Part shown: positions 18,801 to 27,593 of the stretch, piece after piece
How positions within the stretch are numbered: position 1 is the first letter of the stretch
How the letters are laid out: the number at the start of each line of letters is the position of its first letter
Assembly (NCBI RefSeq): GCF_000143985.1
Contig: NC_014364.1
Coordinates: 1,798,001 to 1,862,000, forward strand
Direction: 5' to 3'
Length of the DNA: 64,000 bases
DNA from: Sediminispirochaeta smaragdinae DSM 11293
Lineage (GTDB): Bacteria; Spirochaetota; Spirochaetia; DSM-16054; Sediminispirochaetaceae
Program-made: the position numbers and the translations under genes
Notes under the pieces: generated by a model
What the model was told of the DNA's origin: nothing
What the model saw: only the letters and a program-made list of their open reading frames with translations
The model's database searches: none

Positions 18801-21099
18801 ACGGGCCAATGGTGAAGGATGGTTTACCGGGGATATTCTCATCGCCTACCTGATCCACGAATTCTTCCTCTCCTCCGATCTTCATGAGCTTTACCAGAGG
18901 AGCAAGGAATATGGGCGTATCATCAGGACCTTGCGCAATGGGTCGGCCGGCCCCCTTCTTGATCTTTTTACCAGCTGTCTCGAACTCTTTCTGGCCGAAG
19001 AGAAAGAGCAACAGCAACGGCTTCTTCTCTCTCAAGAAGAGTTGTTCCACAGCCTTATCCAAGACCCCGACCACAAGGGATGGGTTTTGCTGTTCTCCTT
19101 TGGTTCCCTCTACGATCTTGTATTTGATGATGATACAGGGTTTCATTTCGACGAAGGCCAGATCAGGAAGAGAGCATCCTATCTCCAGGAAAGCTATCTA
19201 TTTGCTCCGTTTTTGCTGGCTCAGGCGCTTGGATATATCAAAGTCGGTAATCTCCAGAAAGCAGCCCCTGCCGTTGATCGGCTGCGCAGCTTTGAGAGCG
19301 GCTGTGCCGATAATATTTCCCATCTGCGGCTCATGCTCGAAGCGGAGCTACGATCCCGGGAGAGTAATTCCGTCGAGATCGCCAATCTCTACGATGAGGC
19401 GATCAGAGGAGCCCAGCGGCAGGGAGACCTGTTCCACTGTGCCGTGGCAAATGAACTGAGTGGACGTTATCACGCTCGGGCCTCGCGGGAAAAGGTTGCT
19501 GGCCTCTATCTATTGGAAGCATATCGATATTGGTCCTACCTCGGAGTCAGAAGAAAGGCTGAAGCCCTGCGGAACGAATGGGGATCGCTTTTCCCTTCCT
19601 TTGAATCTTCGAGTGATCGGACCGCTTTGCCTGATTTCCCTCGTGAGCCCGGAGAAATCGGACTCGATGCCTTTACCCTTTTGCGGGCCGGACGTGAACT
19701 GACGGAGGAACTGCGGGAAGAGGTACTCATAGAGCGGATGTTGCGCGTTATTTTGGAAAGTACCGGTGCCCAAAAGGCCTTTCTTATCCTTGTCCAGGAT
19801 GACGAGCTCTACCTCCGGGCTCGGTATCTGCCGGAAGAGGATGGCTTTACCCTCTATCCGCTGACGGATGAGCCGGGGCGCCGGGGACGCGAGCGGCTTA
19901 TACAGTCGATAAATCTCTCCATTGGGGTTCTTCGCTATACGCGAAAGCGGAAAGAGCCTGTGGTCCTTGACGATGCCGCGATTCGGGGCATCTTTACCAG
20001 CGACCCCTATTTCAGGACGGCGGGGGTTCGCTCCCTTCTTTGTTATCCCCTTCCCGACACGGTCATCGGCTCTGGTATGCTGTATCTGGAAAATGATGCG
20101 GTTCCCGGGCTTTTCACGCCGACACGGCTTGAAATTGTCTCCATACTTTCGAAGCAGGCGATTATCAGCCTTCAGAACGCAAGGTTGTATGAGCATGCAA
20201 AATCGCTCAATCGGAACCTGCAGGAGGAGATCCTAAGAAGAAGCCAGGTTGAAGAGGGGCTTCTTGCTGCGCAAAAAGAGCTGAAACGGCTCAATGAGGA
20301 GCTGGAGCATCGGGTGGAAGAGCGTACCAAGGATCTGCGAGATTCGTATCAGAAGCTGAAAGAGGCCCAGAAACAGCTTATCGAGTCGGAAAAGCTGGCT
20401 TCTCTCGGTTCTCTTGTCGCAGGAATCGCCCATGAGGTCAACACGCCGATAGGAGTGGCTGTTACGGCAGCGACATTGCTTCAAGATCAGATACATGCCG
20501 CTTCACTCGATATCCATGATCTGGAACAAACCTCCGACCTGATATTACGTAATCTCAAACGGGCAGGCGAGTTGATAGGCAGCTTCAAACAGGTTGCCGT
20601 CGACCAGGCCAGCGAGGCGTTACGCAGTTTTGACCTTCGCTCCTACATTGAAGATATTGTTCTCAGTCTCGGGCCACGATTGAAGAAGAGGCCGATCTCG
20701 GTTGAGGTCGAGGTGGCACAAGGTATTACCGTTATAGGCTACCCCGGTGCCATTAGTCAGATATTTACTAATCTCATCAGCAATTCTCTGATCCATGCCT
20801 ATGAGGCTGATGATACAGGAAGGATCAGAATCGATGGCTTTCAAAGAGAGGGGAGAATACTCATCCATTATCGCGACGATGGAAAAGGTATGGACGAAGA
20901 GAGCGTCAGGCGGGTTTTCGAACCCTTTTACACAACCCGTAGGGGAAGCGGCGGCAGCGGACTGGGGATGAATATCGTGTACAATCTGATTACCGGTAAA
21001 TTGGGTGGATCGGTTTCCTGCGAAAGTACTCCGGGCAAGGGAGTACTCTTTACCATCGACATACCTATCGCTCCGCCAAAGCTTGCTTCATCCTCGTAG
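15832..21099 (+). CDS. HstK-like hybrid Ser/Thr kinase - AAA ATPase - GAF - histidine kinase
   Basis: A 1755-residue soluble signalling protein. Approximate order: Ser/Thr kinase domain 10-270 (lysine in AVALKRP, catalytic IVHRDITGSNLL, metal loop VVLVDFGRAF); STAND/AAA-type ATPase 300-600 (Walker A AETGMGKSALL, Walker B LVLVLDDLHYAP); a long helical, TPR-like region 680-1250; GAF domain 1290-1430; coiled coil 1450-1510; histidine kinase (H box LVAGIAHEVNTPIG, N box FTNLISNSLIHAYE, G boxes DDGKGMDEES and GGSGLGMNIVYNL). The same order is known from cyanobacterial HstK-type kinases. No response regulator is adjacent. No clear ribosome binding site is seen; the ATG at 15832 is preferred over a TTG two codons upstream. 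Confidence 0.9.
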   Translation: MLHLPIPMITLPGYTVERLAYRGNRTLLYRGFRDSDGSAVALKRPVNTADPVSRQRLREEQLILKQCIAPCFPTLIDYLEEEALLVLEWIEGSPLGQVVPREGFELKRWFDLALQIAKILTLLQEYEIVHRDITGSNLLLESATGRVVLVDFGRAFVFGRDEVIARGGIGSLESRVAYLSPEETGRLLRPIDYRSDFYSAGICLYELLIGRPPFVGNALELVYAHLARTPVEPKASSEAIPDAVSAIVMKLLAKMPEERYSSAQGLMNDLEEALELYRMGKNGRFVAGTRDPHAAFLLSGTLFGRDRELVSLGKAIDRSKGSGAELLLLAAETGMGKSALLREFVRLESAQTQSAWVVLGQWHGEEFGGSALIEAANDLIYRILGAHENEIAYWASIFRKELGDALPLLRRQIPALSLIVGAAGEQGELPEEGKTIEAIGLLSRAIGSLFHVVCSHCDGLVLVLDDLHYAPRWELEVLKNILTLEATKPMLVLSSYRPEEIDASSSLFTIFAKIPEDVRISTMLLHGLEEKAIGEWISESLGPSPHSYMPQAKIFAERFSGNPMHIAEALRHLHDSQGLVYRKGEGWSFDQQALEKLEGIESVRKLIFDFLDRLSPEALSLFALILCFGERVKESELDQLLPEVDILPLLENLYRLGFIKRSANGGWELSYPKLRKRFLRELPADLIEEKHLAIGRLLFSSYTADDGLSSLQRGISHILKADINRLSEMERRNIGEAALSISTAHLEAEECDTAMNMIDAAQQLIGAARITADDGLFSRYYGLRARCLFIRGNIAEAIGLFEDLIRREHDPVACLELYGELIDASTQLRRYDEAMANGRRAFALAGIDFPETENGIEPIVSDLPPVSSDKTNDKTMEAFSRMAVRLLSAIHETDYGLYISYIRVLTAYFSKHGGPPATSVLFMHAAALLIPEGRYLEAGRLALRALRVADVARDNRSMVLCREVYGFRIAPWILPLSDVSPILTEGFRIGRANGEGWFTGDILIAYLIHEFFLSSDLHELYQRSKEYGRIIRTLRNGSAGPLLDLFTSCLELFLAEEKEQQQRLLLSQEELFHSLIQDPDHKGWVLLFSFGSLYDLVFDDDTGFHFDEGQIRKRASYLQESYLFAPFLLAQALGYIKVGNLQKAAPAVDRLRSFESGCADNISHLRLMLEAELRSRESNSVEIANLYDEAIRGAQRQGDLFHCAVANELSGRYHARASREKVAGLYLLEAYRYWSYLGVRRKAEALRNEWGSLFPSFESSSDRTALPDFPREPGEIGLDAFTLLRAGRELTEELREEVLIERMLRVILESTGAQKAFLILVQDDELYLRARYLPEEDGFTLYPLTDEPGRRGRERLIQSINLSIGVLRYTRKRKEPVVLDDAAIRGIFTSDPYFRTAGVRSLLCYPLPDTVIGSGMLYLENDAVPGLFTPTRLEIVSILSKQAIISLQNARLYEHAKSLNRNLQEEILRRSQVEEGLLAAQKELKRLNEELEHRVEERTKDLRDSYQKLKEAQKQLIESEKLASLGSLVAGIAHEVNTPIGVAVTAATLLQDQIHAASLDIHDLEQTSDLILRNLKRAGELIGSFKQVAVDQASEALRSFDLRSYIEDIVLSLGPRLKKRPISVEVEVAQGITVIGYPGAISQIFTNLISNSLIHAYEADDTGRIRIDGFQREGRILIHYRDDGKGMDEESVRRVFEPFYTTRRGSGGSGLGMNIVYNLITGKLGGSVSCESTPGKGVLFTIDIPIAPPKLASSS

Positions 21100-21122
21100 T
21101 GGAAAAGCATCTTTCTGTATCT

Positions 21123-22727
21123 TTATATCTCTGAGAGGTAGGCGAGAAGCCTTTCCGCTCCTTCACGAAAAGCCTCTGCAGCAGGGCGATGACGAAAACC
21201 GATGATCACACCCAAGCCGCTGTTAACCGCCTCGTGAAGAAAGGAGGCGGTTAGCTGGGTATAGGCCTGGACGTGAACCGATCCTGTTTTGTTCCGAAAG
21301 ATCAAATGTTCCAGTTCGAAGGTTTTTGCCATCGTTTTTACTTGTCGTGATACCACGGGAAGAAGCTGCTTTACCAATTCGATATGTTTTCCGTGATAAT
21401 GGTCGCTTTTTTCGATGAGGAGGGATATTTGCCTTCTTCTGTCCCGTTCTTTTTGTCCATTATCGTCTTCCCGTTTTGGTACGGAGGACTCGATCAGATT
21501 CCTGACTGAGGATGATGCAAGAAGCTTGAAAAGGGCAAATTGGAAGAGAAGTAGCCCCGCTGGATTACGTAATTCCGGAATGGTTTCGGCGGCAAGATCG
21601 GCACGCATCAAAAGGGCGGTAACCTCTTTCTCAAATACGAGCCGTTTCCGTTCGTCTCTGTTTCGAAGAAAAGGGGCGGTCCGTTCCGATGCCGCCTCTG
21701 ATGCCTCTCGAATAAGGGATAGAACCTTTTTTATCTGGAGAAAAAAGGGGTCGGAAAAAAGAGCATGGAAAAAATGTGCCAGAAGATCGATTTCAGTACC
21801 TTCCGCTATAAGAGGCATATCCATCTTGTTCCCCGAGTATGCGGCAAGGTATGCAAGAAGCTCTTTCGCGACCATCGGTGAGTCGGTGGCCGTGTCTATG
21901 TCAAGGGAATAGACGAACCCCTTGAGTACCGATGTCGTTCTGGCACCGGAAGAGATGTGGCCGACCTTTTCGTCCAGAAAGGCATCCAGCAACAGACCGC
22001 AGCTGCTTTCCATGGAGCGAAGAAGGAGTGGTTCAATGGCGGTGTCGCCCGAGAGAAGATCCAATGCCGGATCAGGTGGTAGGTAGGCAACATGGATCAG
22101 AGAAAACGATGAGGGATCAAGCCTTTCCTCTTCCGGAACATTATGATTGTAATTGCCCACCAGATCCCGGGGATCAAAACTGAGGGATTCTCTTCCCCGA
22201 TATTTATTATGCCAAAGCAGGACTGGAATCCTACGCTCAAGAGCTGCAGCTTTCCGCAGATAGGCTCCTGCCGCGGTGTGGCTAAGGGGATCGGGATTGG
22301 TTACAAGCAGCAGTGCCCGGGCAAAGGCAAGAAAGGCAATATTTTCTTCTTCATCCGTTCCTGCAGGCAGATCGAGGATGAGTATGTCACATCCTTGCTC
22401 CGCCTCTTTTGCACCTCCGTTATCCATGTACCGTTTGAGGTCGCGGTTGCGACCTTTTTGCGAAGCAGCGATGGGAAAAAGAAGTTTTACCCGGGGGAAA
22501 ATATCCAGGACGTAGTTCGATAAAGGCAGCCGTGAGTCAATTGTTTCCGGTATTGCCTTCAGTTTTTCAGGGGCGATGTCGAGGGCTGATGCCACATCGG
22601 AAAGGGGATCGACGTCGATAATGGAAACTTGTAGGCCTTGTTTCGCCCATTGAAGAGCCAGATTTACTGCAACCGTCGTTTTACCGACTCCACCTTTACC
22701 GGAAGCAATTGCAATCGTTGATCCCAT
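21123..22727 (-). CDS. MinD/ParA-like P-loop ATPase with a large C-terminal domain
   Basis: A 534-residue protein whose first 250 residues are a deviant Walker ATPase: IAIASGKGGVGKTTVAVNLA, the A-prime motif VSIIDVDPLSD, and Walker B CDILILDLPAGTDEE. Such proteins dimerise on ATP and position partners, as MinD does for division and FlhG for flagella. The C-terminal 280 residues are mostly helical (ALLMRADLAAETIPELRN, SDHYHGKHIELVKQLLPV) and match nothing I recognise. No membrane-targeting helix of the MinD type is visible at the end. The start at 22727 puts the P-loop at the N terminus as in the family; an ATG 8 codons earlier (22751) is possible. It is divergent from the GGDEF gene. Confidence 0.78.
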   Translation of the reverse strand: MGSTIAIASGKGGVGKTTVAVNLALQWAKQGLQVSIIDVDPLSDVASALDIAPEKLKAIPETIDSRLPLSNYVLDIFPRVKLLFPIAASQKGRNRDLKRYMDNGGAKEAEQGCDILILDLPAGTDEEENIAFLAFARALLLVTNPDPLSHTAAGAYLRKAAALERRIPVLLWHNKYRGRESLSFDPRDLVGNYNHNVPEEERLDPSSFSLIHVAYLPPDPALDLLSGDTAIEPLLLRSMESSCGLLLDAFLDEKVGHISSGARTTSVLKGFVYSLDIDTATDSPMVAKELLAYLAAYSGNKMDMPLIAEGTEIDLLAHFFHALFSDPFFLQIKKVLSLIREASEAASERTAPFLRNRDERKRLVFEKEVTALLMRADLAAETIPELRNPAGLLLFQFALFKLLASSSVRNLIESSVPKREDDNGQKERDRRRQISLLIEKSDHYHGKHIELVKQLLPVVSRQVKTMAKTFELEHLIFRNKTGSVHVQAYTQLTASFLHEAVNSGLGVIIGFRHRPAAEAFREGAERLLAYLSEI

Positions 22728-22814
22728 ATAATTATATGTACCATACATCAAACTGATTGTACAGTTCGTACTTTCATTGCGAAAAGTATACTACTGCTTC
22801 ATACTTATTGGTGT

Positions 22815-23843
22815 ATGGACGATGAGATCATTACTGTCCTGATCGATCAATCGGAAGATCGGGTCAAAATTACCACAATCCTGGAAGAAGAAGGCTATAC
22901 GGTAGTTTCATGCGAGCATCCGAACGAGCTCTATGAGTTGATTGGTACAGGATCGGTTGCCGTGGTCATCCTTGATCAGCATATTTCCGACCAGGCGGGA
23001 GATGCCGTTTGTGGAGTGATCAGAAGGCGTTTTCCCGGCATACCGCTTCAAATATTATTGGTTGCAAAGACCCCCAATTCCGTTCAGGACTGTTTAAATA
23101 GCGGAGGGGATGATTTCGTCTGCAAGCCCATCCTCCGTCTCGAATTCCTTACAAGAATTCGGGCCTCACTTATTCGGGAGCGGGCCCAGCGTGATATTTA
23201 CACCGAACGGGATTTCTTTCGGAATGCCGTTCGCTATGAAGAGGAACTTTCCAATCGCATTCTCGACCAGCACCTTCATCTGAAGGAGGCCTTTGCCAAT
23301 ATCGAAAAAATAAACCAGGAACTGGAGACCTCGAATCGAAGGCTTGAAAAAATTGCCCGTTTTGATATTCTCAGCGGCTTGTTGAACCGGATGAGCCTTT
23401 TTCATACCATTGATATAGAAATAGAACGAGCGGTACGGACCGGACGCAACTTATCGGGAATCATGGTTGATCTTGATTTTTTCAAAATGATAAACGATAA
23501 CCATGGGCATTTGGCGGGTGACGAGGCCATTCGGATGGTCGGTAAGGTACTGATTCAGGAGATGAGGCGATATGATCAGGCTGGTCGCTACGGGGGCGAA
23601 GAGTTTTTTGTTGTACTTCCCGACAGTAACGGAGAACAGTCATTAGGAATCGCCGAACGCCTTCGAAAGAAGCTTGAGTCATCGCCCTTTTTTTTCGATA
23701 GAAAGAAGATATCGCTTACCGCCTCCTTTGGTGTTACCACCTTCAAACCGGGGGAGAGCCGTGAACACTGGATCGGCAGAGCCGACAGGGCAATGTATCA
23801 GGCGAAGCAGGGGGGGCGAAATAGGGTTGTTCTTCTGGTTTGA
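22815..23843 (+). CDS. receiver-GGDEF diguanylate cyclase
   Basis: A 342-residue protein predicted to make cyclic di-GMP from GTP. Residues 1-125 are receiver-like: VAVVILDQHIS holds the phospho-acceptor Asp and VCKPI the conserved Lys, but the usual acidic pair near the start is reduced to LIDQSED, so phosphorylation may be altered. A coiled coil (residues 145-180) joins it to the GGDEF domain, with LDFFKMINDNHGHLAGDEA and the active-site GGEEF in AGRYGGEEFFVVLPDS. An RxxD inhibitory site (RRYD) lies 5 residues before GGEEF, so product inhibition is likely. This is the WspR/PleD-type layout. No adjacent histidine kinase is seen except the distant hybrid kinase. Confidence 0.92.
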   Translation: MDDEIITVLIDQSEDRVKITTILEEEGYTVVSCEHPNELYELIGTGSVAVVILDQHISDQAGDAVCGVIRRRFPGIPLQILLVAKTPNSVQDCLNSGGDDFVCKPILRLEFLTRIRASLIRERAQRDIYTERDFFRNAVRYEEELSNRILDQHLHLKEAFANIEKINQELETSNRRLEKIARFDILSGLLNRMSLFHTIDIEIERAVRTGRNLSGIMVDLDFFKMINDNHGHLAGDEAIRMVGKVLIQEMRRYDQAGRYGGEEFFVVLPDSNGEQSLGIAERLRKKLESSPFFFDRKKISLTASFGVTTFKPGESREHWIGRADRAMYQAKQGGRNRVVLLV

Positions 23844-23849
23844 TTGTCT

Positions 23850-24824
23850 CTATGAGACCCTGATCAGGGTCTCTTTGTCGATCCGAACCCATACCGGCTT
23901 TCCTTTATGTTCTTCGAAGTCGTCGATTCTCTGTTCCGGCACCATGGCGCTGATCTCTGTCTTGTCGGCCAGGATGATTGTAGCCAAAGCTCGTCCGCCA
24001 AGATAACGGAGACTCTTCATCTTTCCTCGAAGGGCAGAATCTTCCGGTTCCAAAAGAAGCGTGGCGTTTTCCGGGCGAAAAAAGCTTTTTTTGCCTTCTC
24101 GTGTGATGGTCGATCCCTCCCCCAAAAAGCGTGCCGTAAAAAGTGTTGCCGGCTTTCGGTAGAGTGTCCGGGGAGCGCCCTGCTCAATGACCCTCCCTTC
24201 GTTCATGATGACGATCAAATCGCTCATAGAGAGCGCTTCATCCCGATCATGGGTGACGTAGATTGTCGTAATTCCCAATTTCTTCTGTAATTCCCGTATC
24301 TCTTCCCTCAGCCGACTGCGAAGAGGGGCATCTAAGGCGGAAAGGGGCTCATCAAAGAGGAGAAGACGGGGATCCGGTGCTATGGCGCGGGCCAAGGCAA
24401 CACGTTGCCGTTCTCCTCCGGAAAGGGTTTCCGGTTTACGTTTTTCAAAGCCCTCCAGGCCGACCAGTGTAAGCATTTGAGAGACTCTGTCCGTAATCTC
24501 CTCTTTTTTTTGTCTCGCTCCCTGTCGTTGCTGTAGGCCATAGGCTACGTTTTCTTCAACACTCATGTGAGGGAAAAGGGCATAATCCTGAAAAACAAAA
24601 CCGATATCCCTTTTCCACGGCTCGAGACGCGAAAGTTCGATATCACCGAAGTGTATGTGTCCCGAATCCGGAGGAATCAGGCCTGATATCAGCTGAAGGG
24701 CTGTTGTTTTTCCCCCGCCCGAAGGCCCCAACAGGGTGATGAAACTACCGATGTCGGCCTGAAATGATGCTTCAAAAGAAAAATCGTCGAACTGTTTTAC
24801 CAGTCGCTCTACAATAAGTTTCAC
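23850..24824 (-). CDS. thiQ: thiamine-type ABC transporter ATP-binding protein
   Basis: A 324-residue ABC ATPase. Walker A is LLGPSGGGKTTALQL, signature LSGGERQRVALARAIAPDPR, Walker B LLLFDEPLSALD, and the H-loop VTHDRDEAL. About 90 residues after the ATPase form a TOBE-like beta domain (SLRYLGGRALATIILADKTE), longer than in E. coli ThiQ and more like the CysA/PotA group. The start is GTG at 24824, with AAGGAGA well placed and the codon right after the permease stop; a longer frame upstream is not needed. It is the third gene of the TPP-riboswitch operon, which is the main reason for the thiamine assignment. Confidence 0.83.
   Translation of the reverse strand: MKLIVERLVKQFDDFSFEASFQADIGSFITLLGPSGGGKTTALQLISGLIPPDSGHIHFGDIELSRLEPWKRDIGFVFQDYALFPHMSVEENVAYGLQQRQGARQKKEEITDRVSQMLTLVGLEGFEKRKPETLSGGERQRVALARAIAPDPRLLLFDEPLSALDAPLRSRLREEIRELQKKLGITTIYVTHDRDEALSMSDLIVIMNEGRVIEQGAPRTLYRKPATLFTARFLGEGSTITREGKKSFFRPENATLLLEPEDSALRGKMKSLRYLGGRALATIILADKTEISAMVPEQRIDDFEEHKGKPVWVRIDKETLIRVS
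23854..23873 (+). terminator. perfect 20-bp palindrome ending the GGDEF gene inside the thiQ 3' end
   Basis: GAGACCCTGA at 23854-23863 is followed directly by its exact reverse complement. It starts 11 bases after the GGDEF stop and is followed by TTT, so it probably terminates that gene, and it also encodes the last codons of convergent thiQ. With no loop bases the hairpin must open by several pairs, so efficiency is uncertain. Confidence 0.45.
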
Positions 24825-24825
24825 G

Positions 24826-26520
24826 TCACATCTCCTTTTTTCGGCGAGTCGATCGATCAAGTAGCAAAAAGGCGACGGCACACAGCACGATAAGTACCGT
24901 ACCGAGGGCACTTGCCCGATGAAACTGATATGAACCAATCAGGCGATAGATGGTGATGGGCAGAGTGGGGAAGCTGCCGCCGGAAAGGGTAAGGGTTGCA
25001 TTCATCTCTCCCACCGATAGGGCGAAGGCGAAGGCAGCGGCAGAAAAGAGAGATGATTCCAACATCGGCAATTCGATATCGGTGAAGGCCTTGGCAGGCT
25101 TTGCCCCAAGAGATATTGCAGCCCTGCGATACGATCCGTCGATTTTTGCCAGGGCGGTAACAATGCTGCGGAAGACAAAGGGAAAGGCGATAACACTATG
25201 GGCCCCGGCGATGAAGAGGGGAGCGGCCGTGAGCATGGGATATGCGACGGAGATGGCGAGATATCCACTCCCGAGGATGACGGTGGAAATACTCATGGGA
25301 AGGCTTGCCATCAGTTCAAACAGCTTTGCCCGTTTCCCTCCCGAACGAACCGTGGCCAGGGCAAAGAGGGTAGCCGTCGGTATCGTGATAAGCAGGGTAA
25401 GTCCCGAAAGTAAAAGAGAACCGGCAATAGACCTCGCTGCAGTTATCGAGAAGGCGTCCGGTCCTGAGACGGAGAAGATTCCGGCGAACCAGCGGAGTGA
25501 GAAGCGGGGCGCCGCAAGGGGACCTTCAACCTCGAGAAATCCGCTGGCAATTACCCCGAGAAGTGGTCCTATAACAAGAATAACCATTGCAAGTCCGTAA
25601 ACGGCACCAAAAAGCCTGACCTTAGGATTCCTGCCCCGAACGATGCGATGATCCCGATCGGATGCTCCCATGCCTGTGAACCTGCTTTCTGTACCAAAAT
25701 TTAGTAAGAGGGGAAGGATCGTAAGGCCTGCCGCAATGAGCGCCACTCTCCCTGCTGCCCGTAGATCCAGATTGATTCTGGCAAGGCGGAAGATTTCCAC
25801 TTCGATTGTCGTTGTTTTCGGGCCGCCGCCCAGTACCATGACCACGGCAAAACTTGAGAAACAAAATAGGAAGACCAAAAGCATACTTGAAACAACGGCA
25901 GGCATCAGCTGAGGTAGGGTGATGGTCCTAAAGACTGCCGAGCGTTTTGCTCCCAGAAGCTGTGCTGCCTGCTCCTGTTTTTCGGGGATTGCCTCCCAGT
26001 GAGAGGCTACGATTCGAAGTACGACGGGGAAATTGTAAAAACCGTGGGCCAGAAGTATTCCTTTCAGCGAGTACAAGATTTTCAGCGGCGGTGTACCGCT
26101 ACCGGTAAGCTGCATCAGAAAACGGTTTATGATCCCGTTGTTGCCGAAAATCGTCACGAATCCGAGTACGACCAGTATCGGTGGGATGACAAATGGGACG
26201 ACACTCAGGGACCTGAGAATCTTTTTCCCGGGAAAATCACACCGGGCAATAAAATAGGCGCCGGGAAGCCCCATGGCAAGGGCGATAAGGGAACTCAAAA
26301 AGGCCTGAAGAAAGGTGAATCCGAGAATTCTCAGCAGATTTTCGTCCCTTACGGTAGCGAGAAGCGGCAGCAAAGAAATTTTCCCCGCCTCATCGATGAA
26401 GGCACCGGAAAGAATGGTGAGCAGGGGAATGAAAAAGAACAGAAAAAGAAACATAAGCCCCGGCAGCGCTGCCAAAGCAACACCGCCGCTTATGCTTTTT
26501 TTTCGAGAAGCGTTATTCAT
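24826..26520 (-). CDS. thiP: thiamine-type ABC transporter permease (fused two-half type)
   Basis: A 564-residue inner-membrane permease with two repeated halves of about six helices each. Each half carries an EAA loop that touches the ATPase: KQEQAAQLLGAKRSAVFRTI in the first and YRRAAISLGAKPAKAFTDIE in the second. The internal duplication is typical of ThiP and of iron permeases FbpB/AfuB. The ATG at 26520 overlaps the thiB stop by 4 bp (ATGA), which implies translational coupling. The TPP riboswitch upstream and the ThiB-like binding protein point to thiamine or a thiamine precursor or phosphate. Confidence 0.87.
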   Translation of the reverse strand: MNNASRKKSISGGVALAALPGLMFLFLFFFIPLLTILSGAFIDEAGKISLLPLLATVRDENLLRILGFTFLQAFLSSLIALAMGLPGAYFIARCDFPGKKILRSLSVVPFVIPPILVVLGFVTIFGNNGIINRFLMQLTGSGTPPLKILYSLKGILLAHGFYNFPVVLRIVASHWEAIPEKQEQAAQLLGAKRSAVFRTITLPQLMPAVVSSMLLVFLFCFSSFAVVMVLGGGPKTTTIEVEIFRLARINLDLRAAGRVALIAAGLTILPLLLNFGTESRFTGMGASDRDHRIVRGRNPKVRLFGAVYGLAMVILVIGPLLGVIASGFLEVEGPLAAPRFSLRWFAGIFSVSGPDAFSITAARSIAGSLLLSGLTLLITIPTATLFALATVRSGGKRAKLFELMASLPMSISTVILGSGYLAISVAYPMLTAAPLFIAGAHSVIAFPFVFRSIVTALAKIDGSYRRAAISLGAKPAKAFTDIELPMLESSLFSAAAFAFALSVGEMNATLTLSGGSFPTLPITIYRLIGSYQFHRASALGTVLIVLCAVAFLLLDRSTRRKKEM

Positions 26521-27536
26521 TGCAACAAAGCCTTGGTCCAGAGCTCAATCAGCGTATCGACGGTTGTACCGTCCGGAGCAGGGTTGATCTGCAGCTGCTT
26601 ATCGGGTTTAGGGGCAAGACGGAAGGAATCGGGAAGTGGGGTCCCCTCCCTCACCGGATACATCCAGTTGGTCAAAGGGATCACCGCCTGTGCATCTTCG
26701 GAGATTAAGAAGTCGATAAAGGCCTCTGCTGCCTTTCTCTGCTTTGTGCCCGCCACCACGCCTGCGCCTTCAATTTGCATATAATGGCCTTCGGGAAATA
26801 TAAGGGCCTTGTATCGTTCTGTGCCTTCATATTCGAGATGATAGGGGGGGCTGGTGGTATAGCTAATCACCAGAGGAGCCTCCCCACTGGTGAAAAGGCC
26901 GTAACCAGTGTCCCAGCTGGAGCTAACCGTAAGGATATTCGGGGCAAAGGCCTTCCAAAAGTCAAAAAGCTTGTCACCGTAGATTTTTTCGCTCCACAGC
27001 AGAAGGCCCAGACCGGGGGTGCTGGTTCTGGGGTCCATGATGATGATTTTTTCCTTAAACCGCGGATCGGTAAGATCTGCAAAACTCTGGGGAGGATTTT
27101 CAAGCTTCTGGCTATCCCAAATGAAAGCAAAGTCGCTGTAATCGTAGGGGGTCAGGAGGTCGTCCTCGAATCTGAGAGAAGAATCGACCTTTTTGAGTTC
27201 CGGCGATGTGTAGGATAGAAAGATCCCCTCTTCTTCAGCCTTGGGAAAGAGGTTGTTGTCGATACCGATCGCTACATCGGCAACGGGGGCCTCTTTTTCG
27301 TTGATAAGCCGCTGGAGGGTCTGGCCGGCGTCTCCCGGTGCGACATAGTTTACCGTAATACCGCTTTGTTCGGTAAATTGTTTCGCGATCTCCGGACCTG
27401 GACCCCATTCGGAAATAAAACTGTCGTAGGTATAGACGGTAATCCCGTCTGTTTCGGGTTTTGTTCTTCCTACCATGATCGTTGCGATGAGAATCACACC
27501 GATCACAGCAAGAAGGAGGGGAAGGTAACGTTTCAT
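26517..27536 (-). CDS. thiB: thiamine-binding periplasmic protein
   Basis: A 339-residue solute-binding protein of the ThiB type. A signal or anchor helix (YLPLLLAVIGVILIATIMVG) is followed by a typical opening ITVYTYDSFISEWGPGPEIA, and by DVAIGIDNNLF, LTPYDYSDFAFIWDS and SWDTGYGLFTSGEAPLVISY, all characteristic of thiamine-binding members. The C-terminal ANxxxP-like end WMYPVREGTPLPDSF also fits. There is no lipobox Cys, so it is either soluble or held by the uncleaved N-terminal helix. AGGAGA precedes the ATG and the riboswitch ends about 60 bp upstream. Confidence 0.9.
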   Translation of the reverse strand: MKRYLPLLLAVIGVILIATIMVGRTKPETDGITVYTYDSFISEWGPGPEIAKQFTEQSGITVNYVAPGDAGQTLQRLINEKEAPVADVAIGIDNNLFPKAEEEGIFLSYTSPELKKVDSSLRFEDDLLTPYDYSDFAFIWDSQKLENPPQSFADLTDPRFKEKIIIMDPRTSTPGLGLLLWSEKIYGDKLFDFWKAFAPNILTVSSSWDTGYGLFTSGEAPLVISYTTSPPYHLEYEGTERYKALIFPEGHYMQIEGAGVVAGTKQRKAAEAFIDFLISEDAQAVIPLTNWMYPVREGTPLPDSFRLAPKPDKQLQINPAPDGTTVDTLIELWTKALLQ

Positions 27537-27593
27537 CTTCGTCTCCTGGTATAACGTGTCGGGTGAATCTGTGAGGGGCTTTGGATCGGATAC

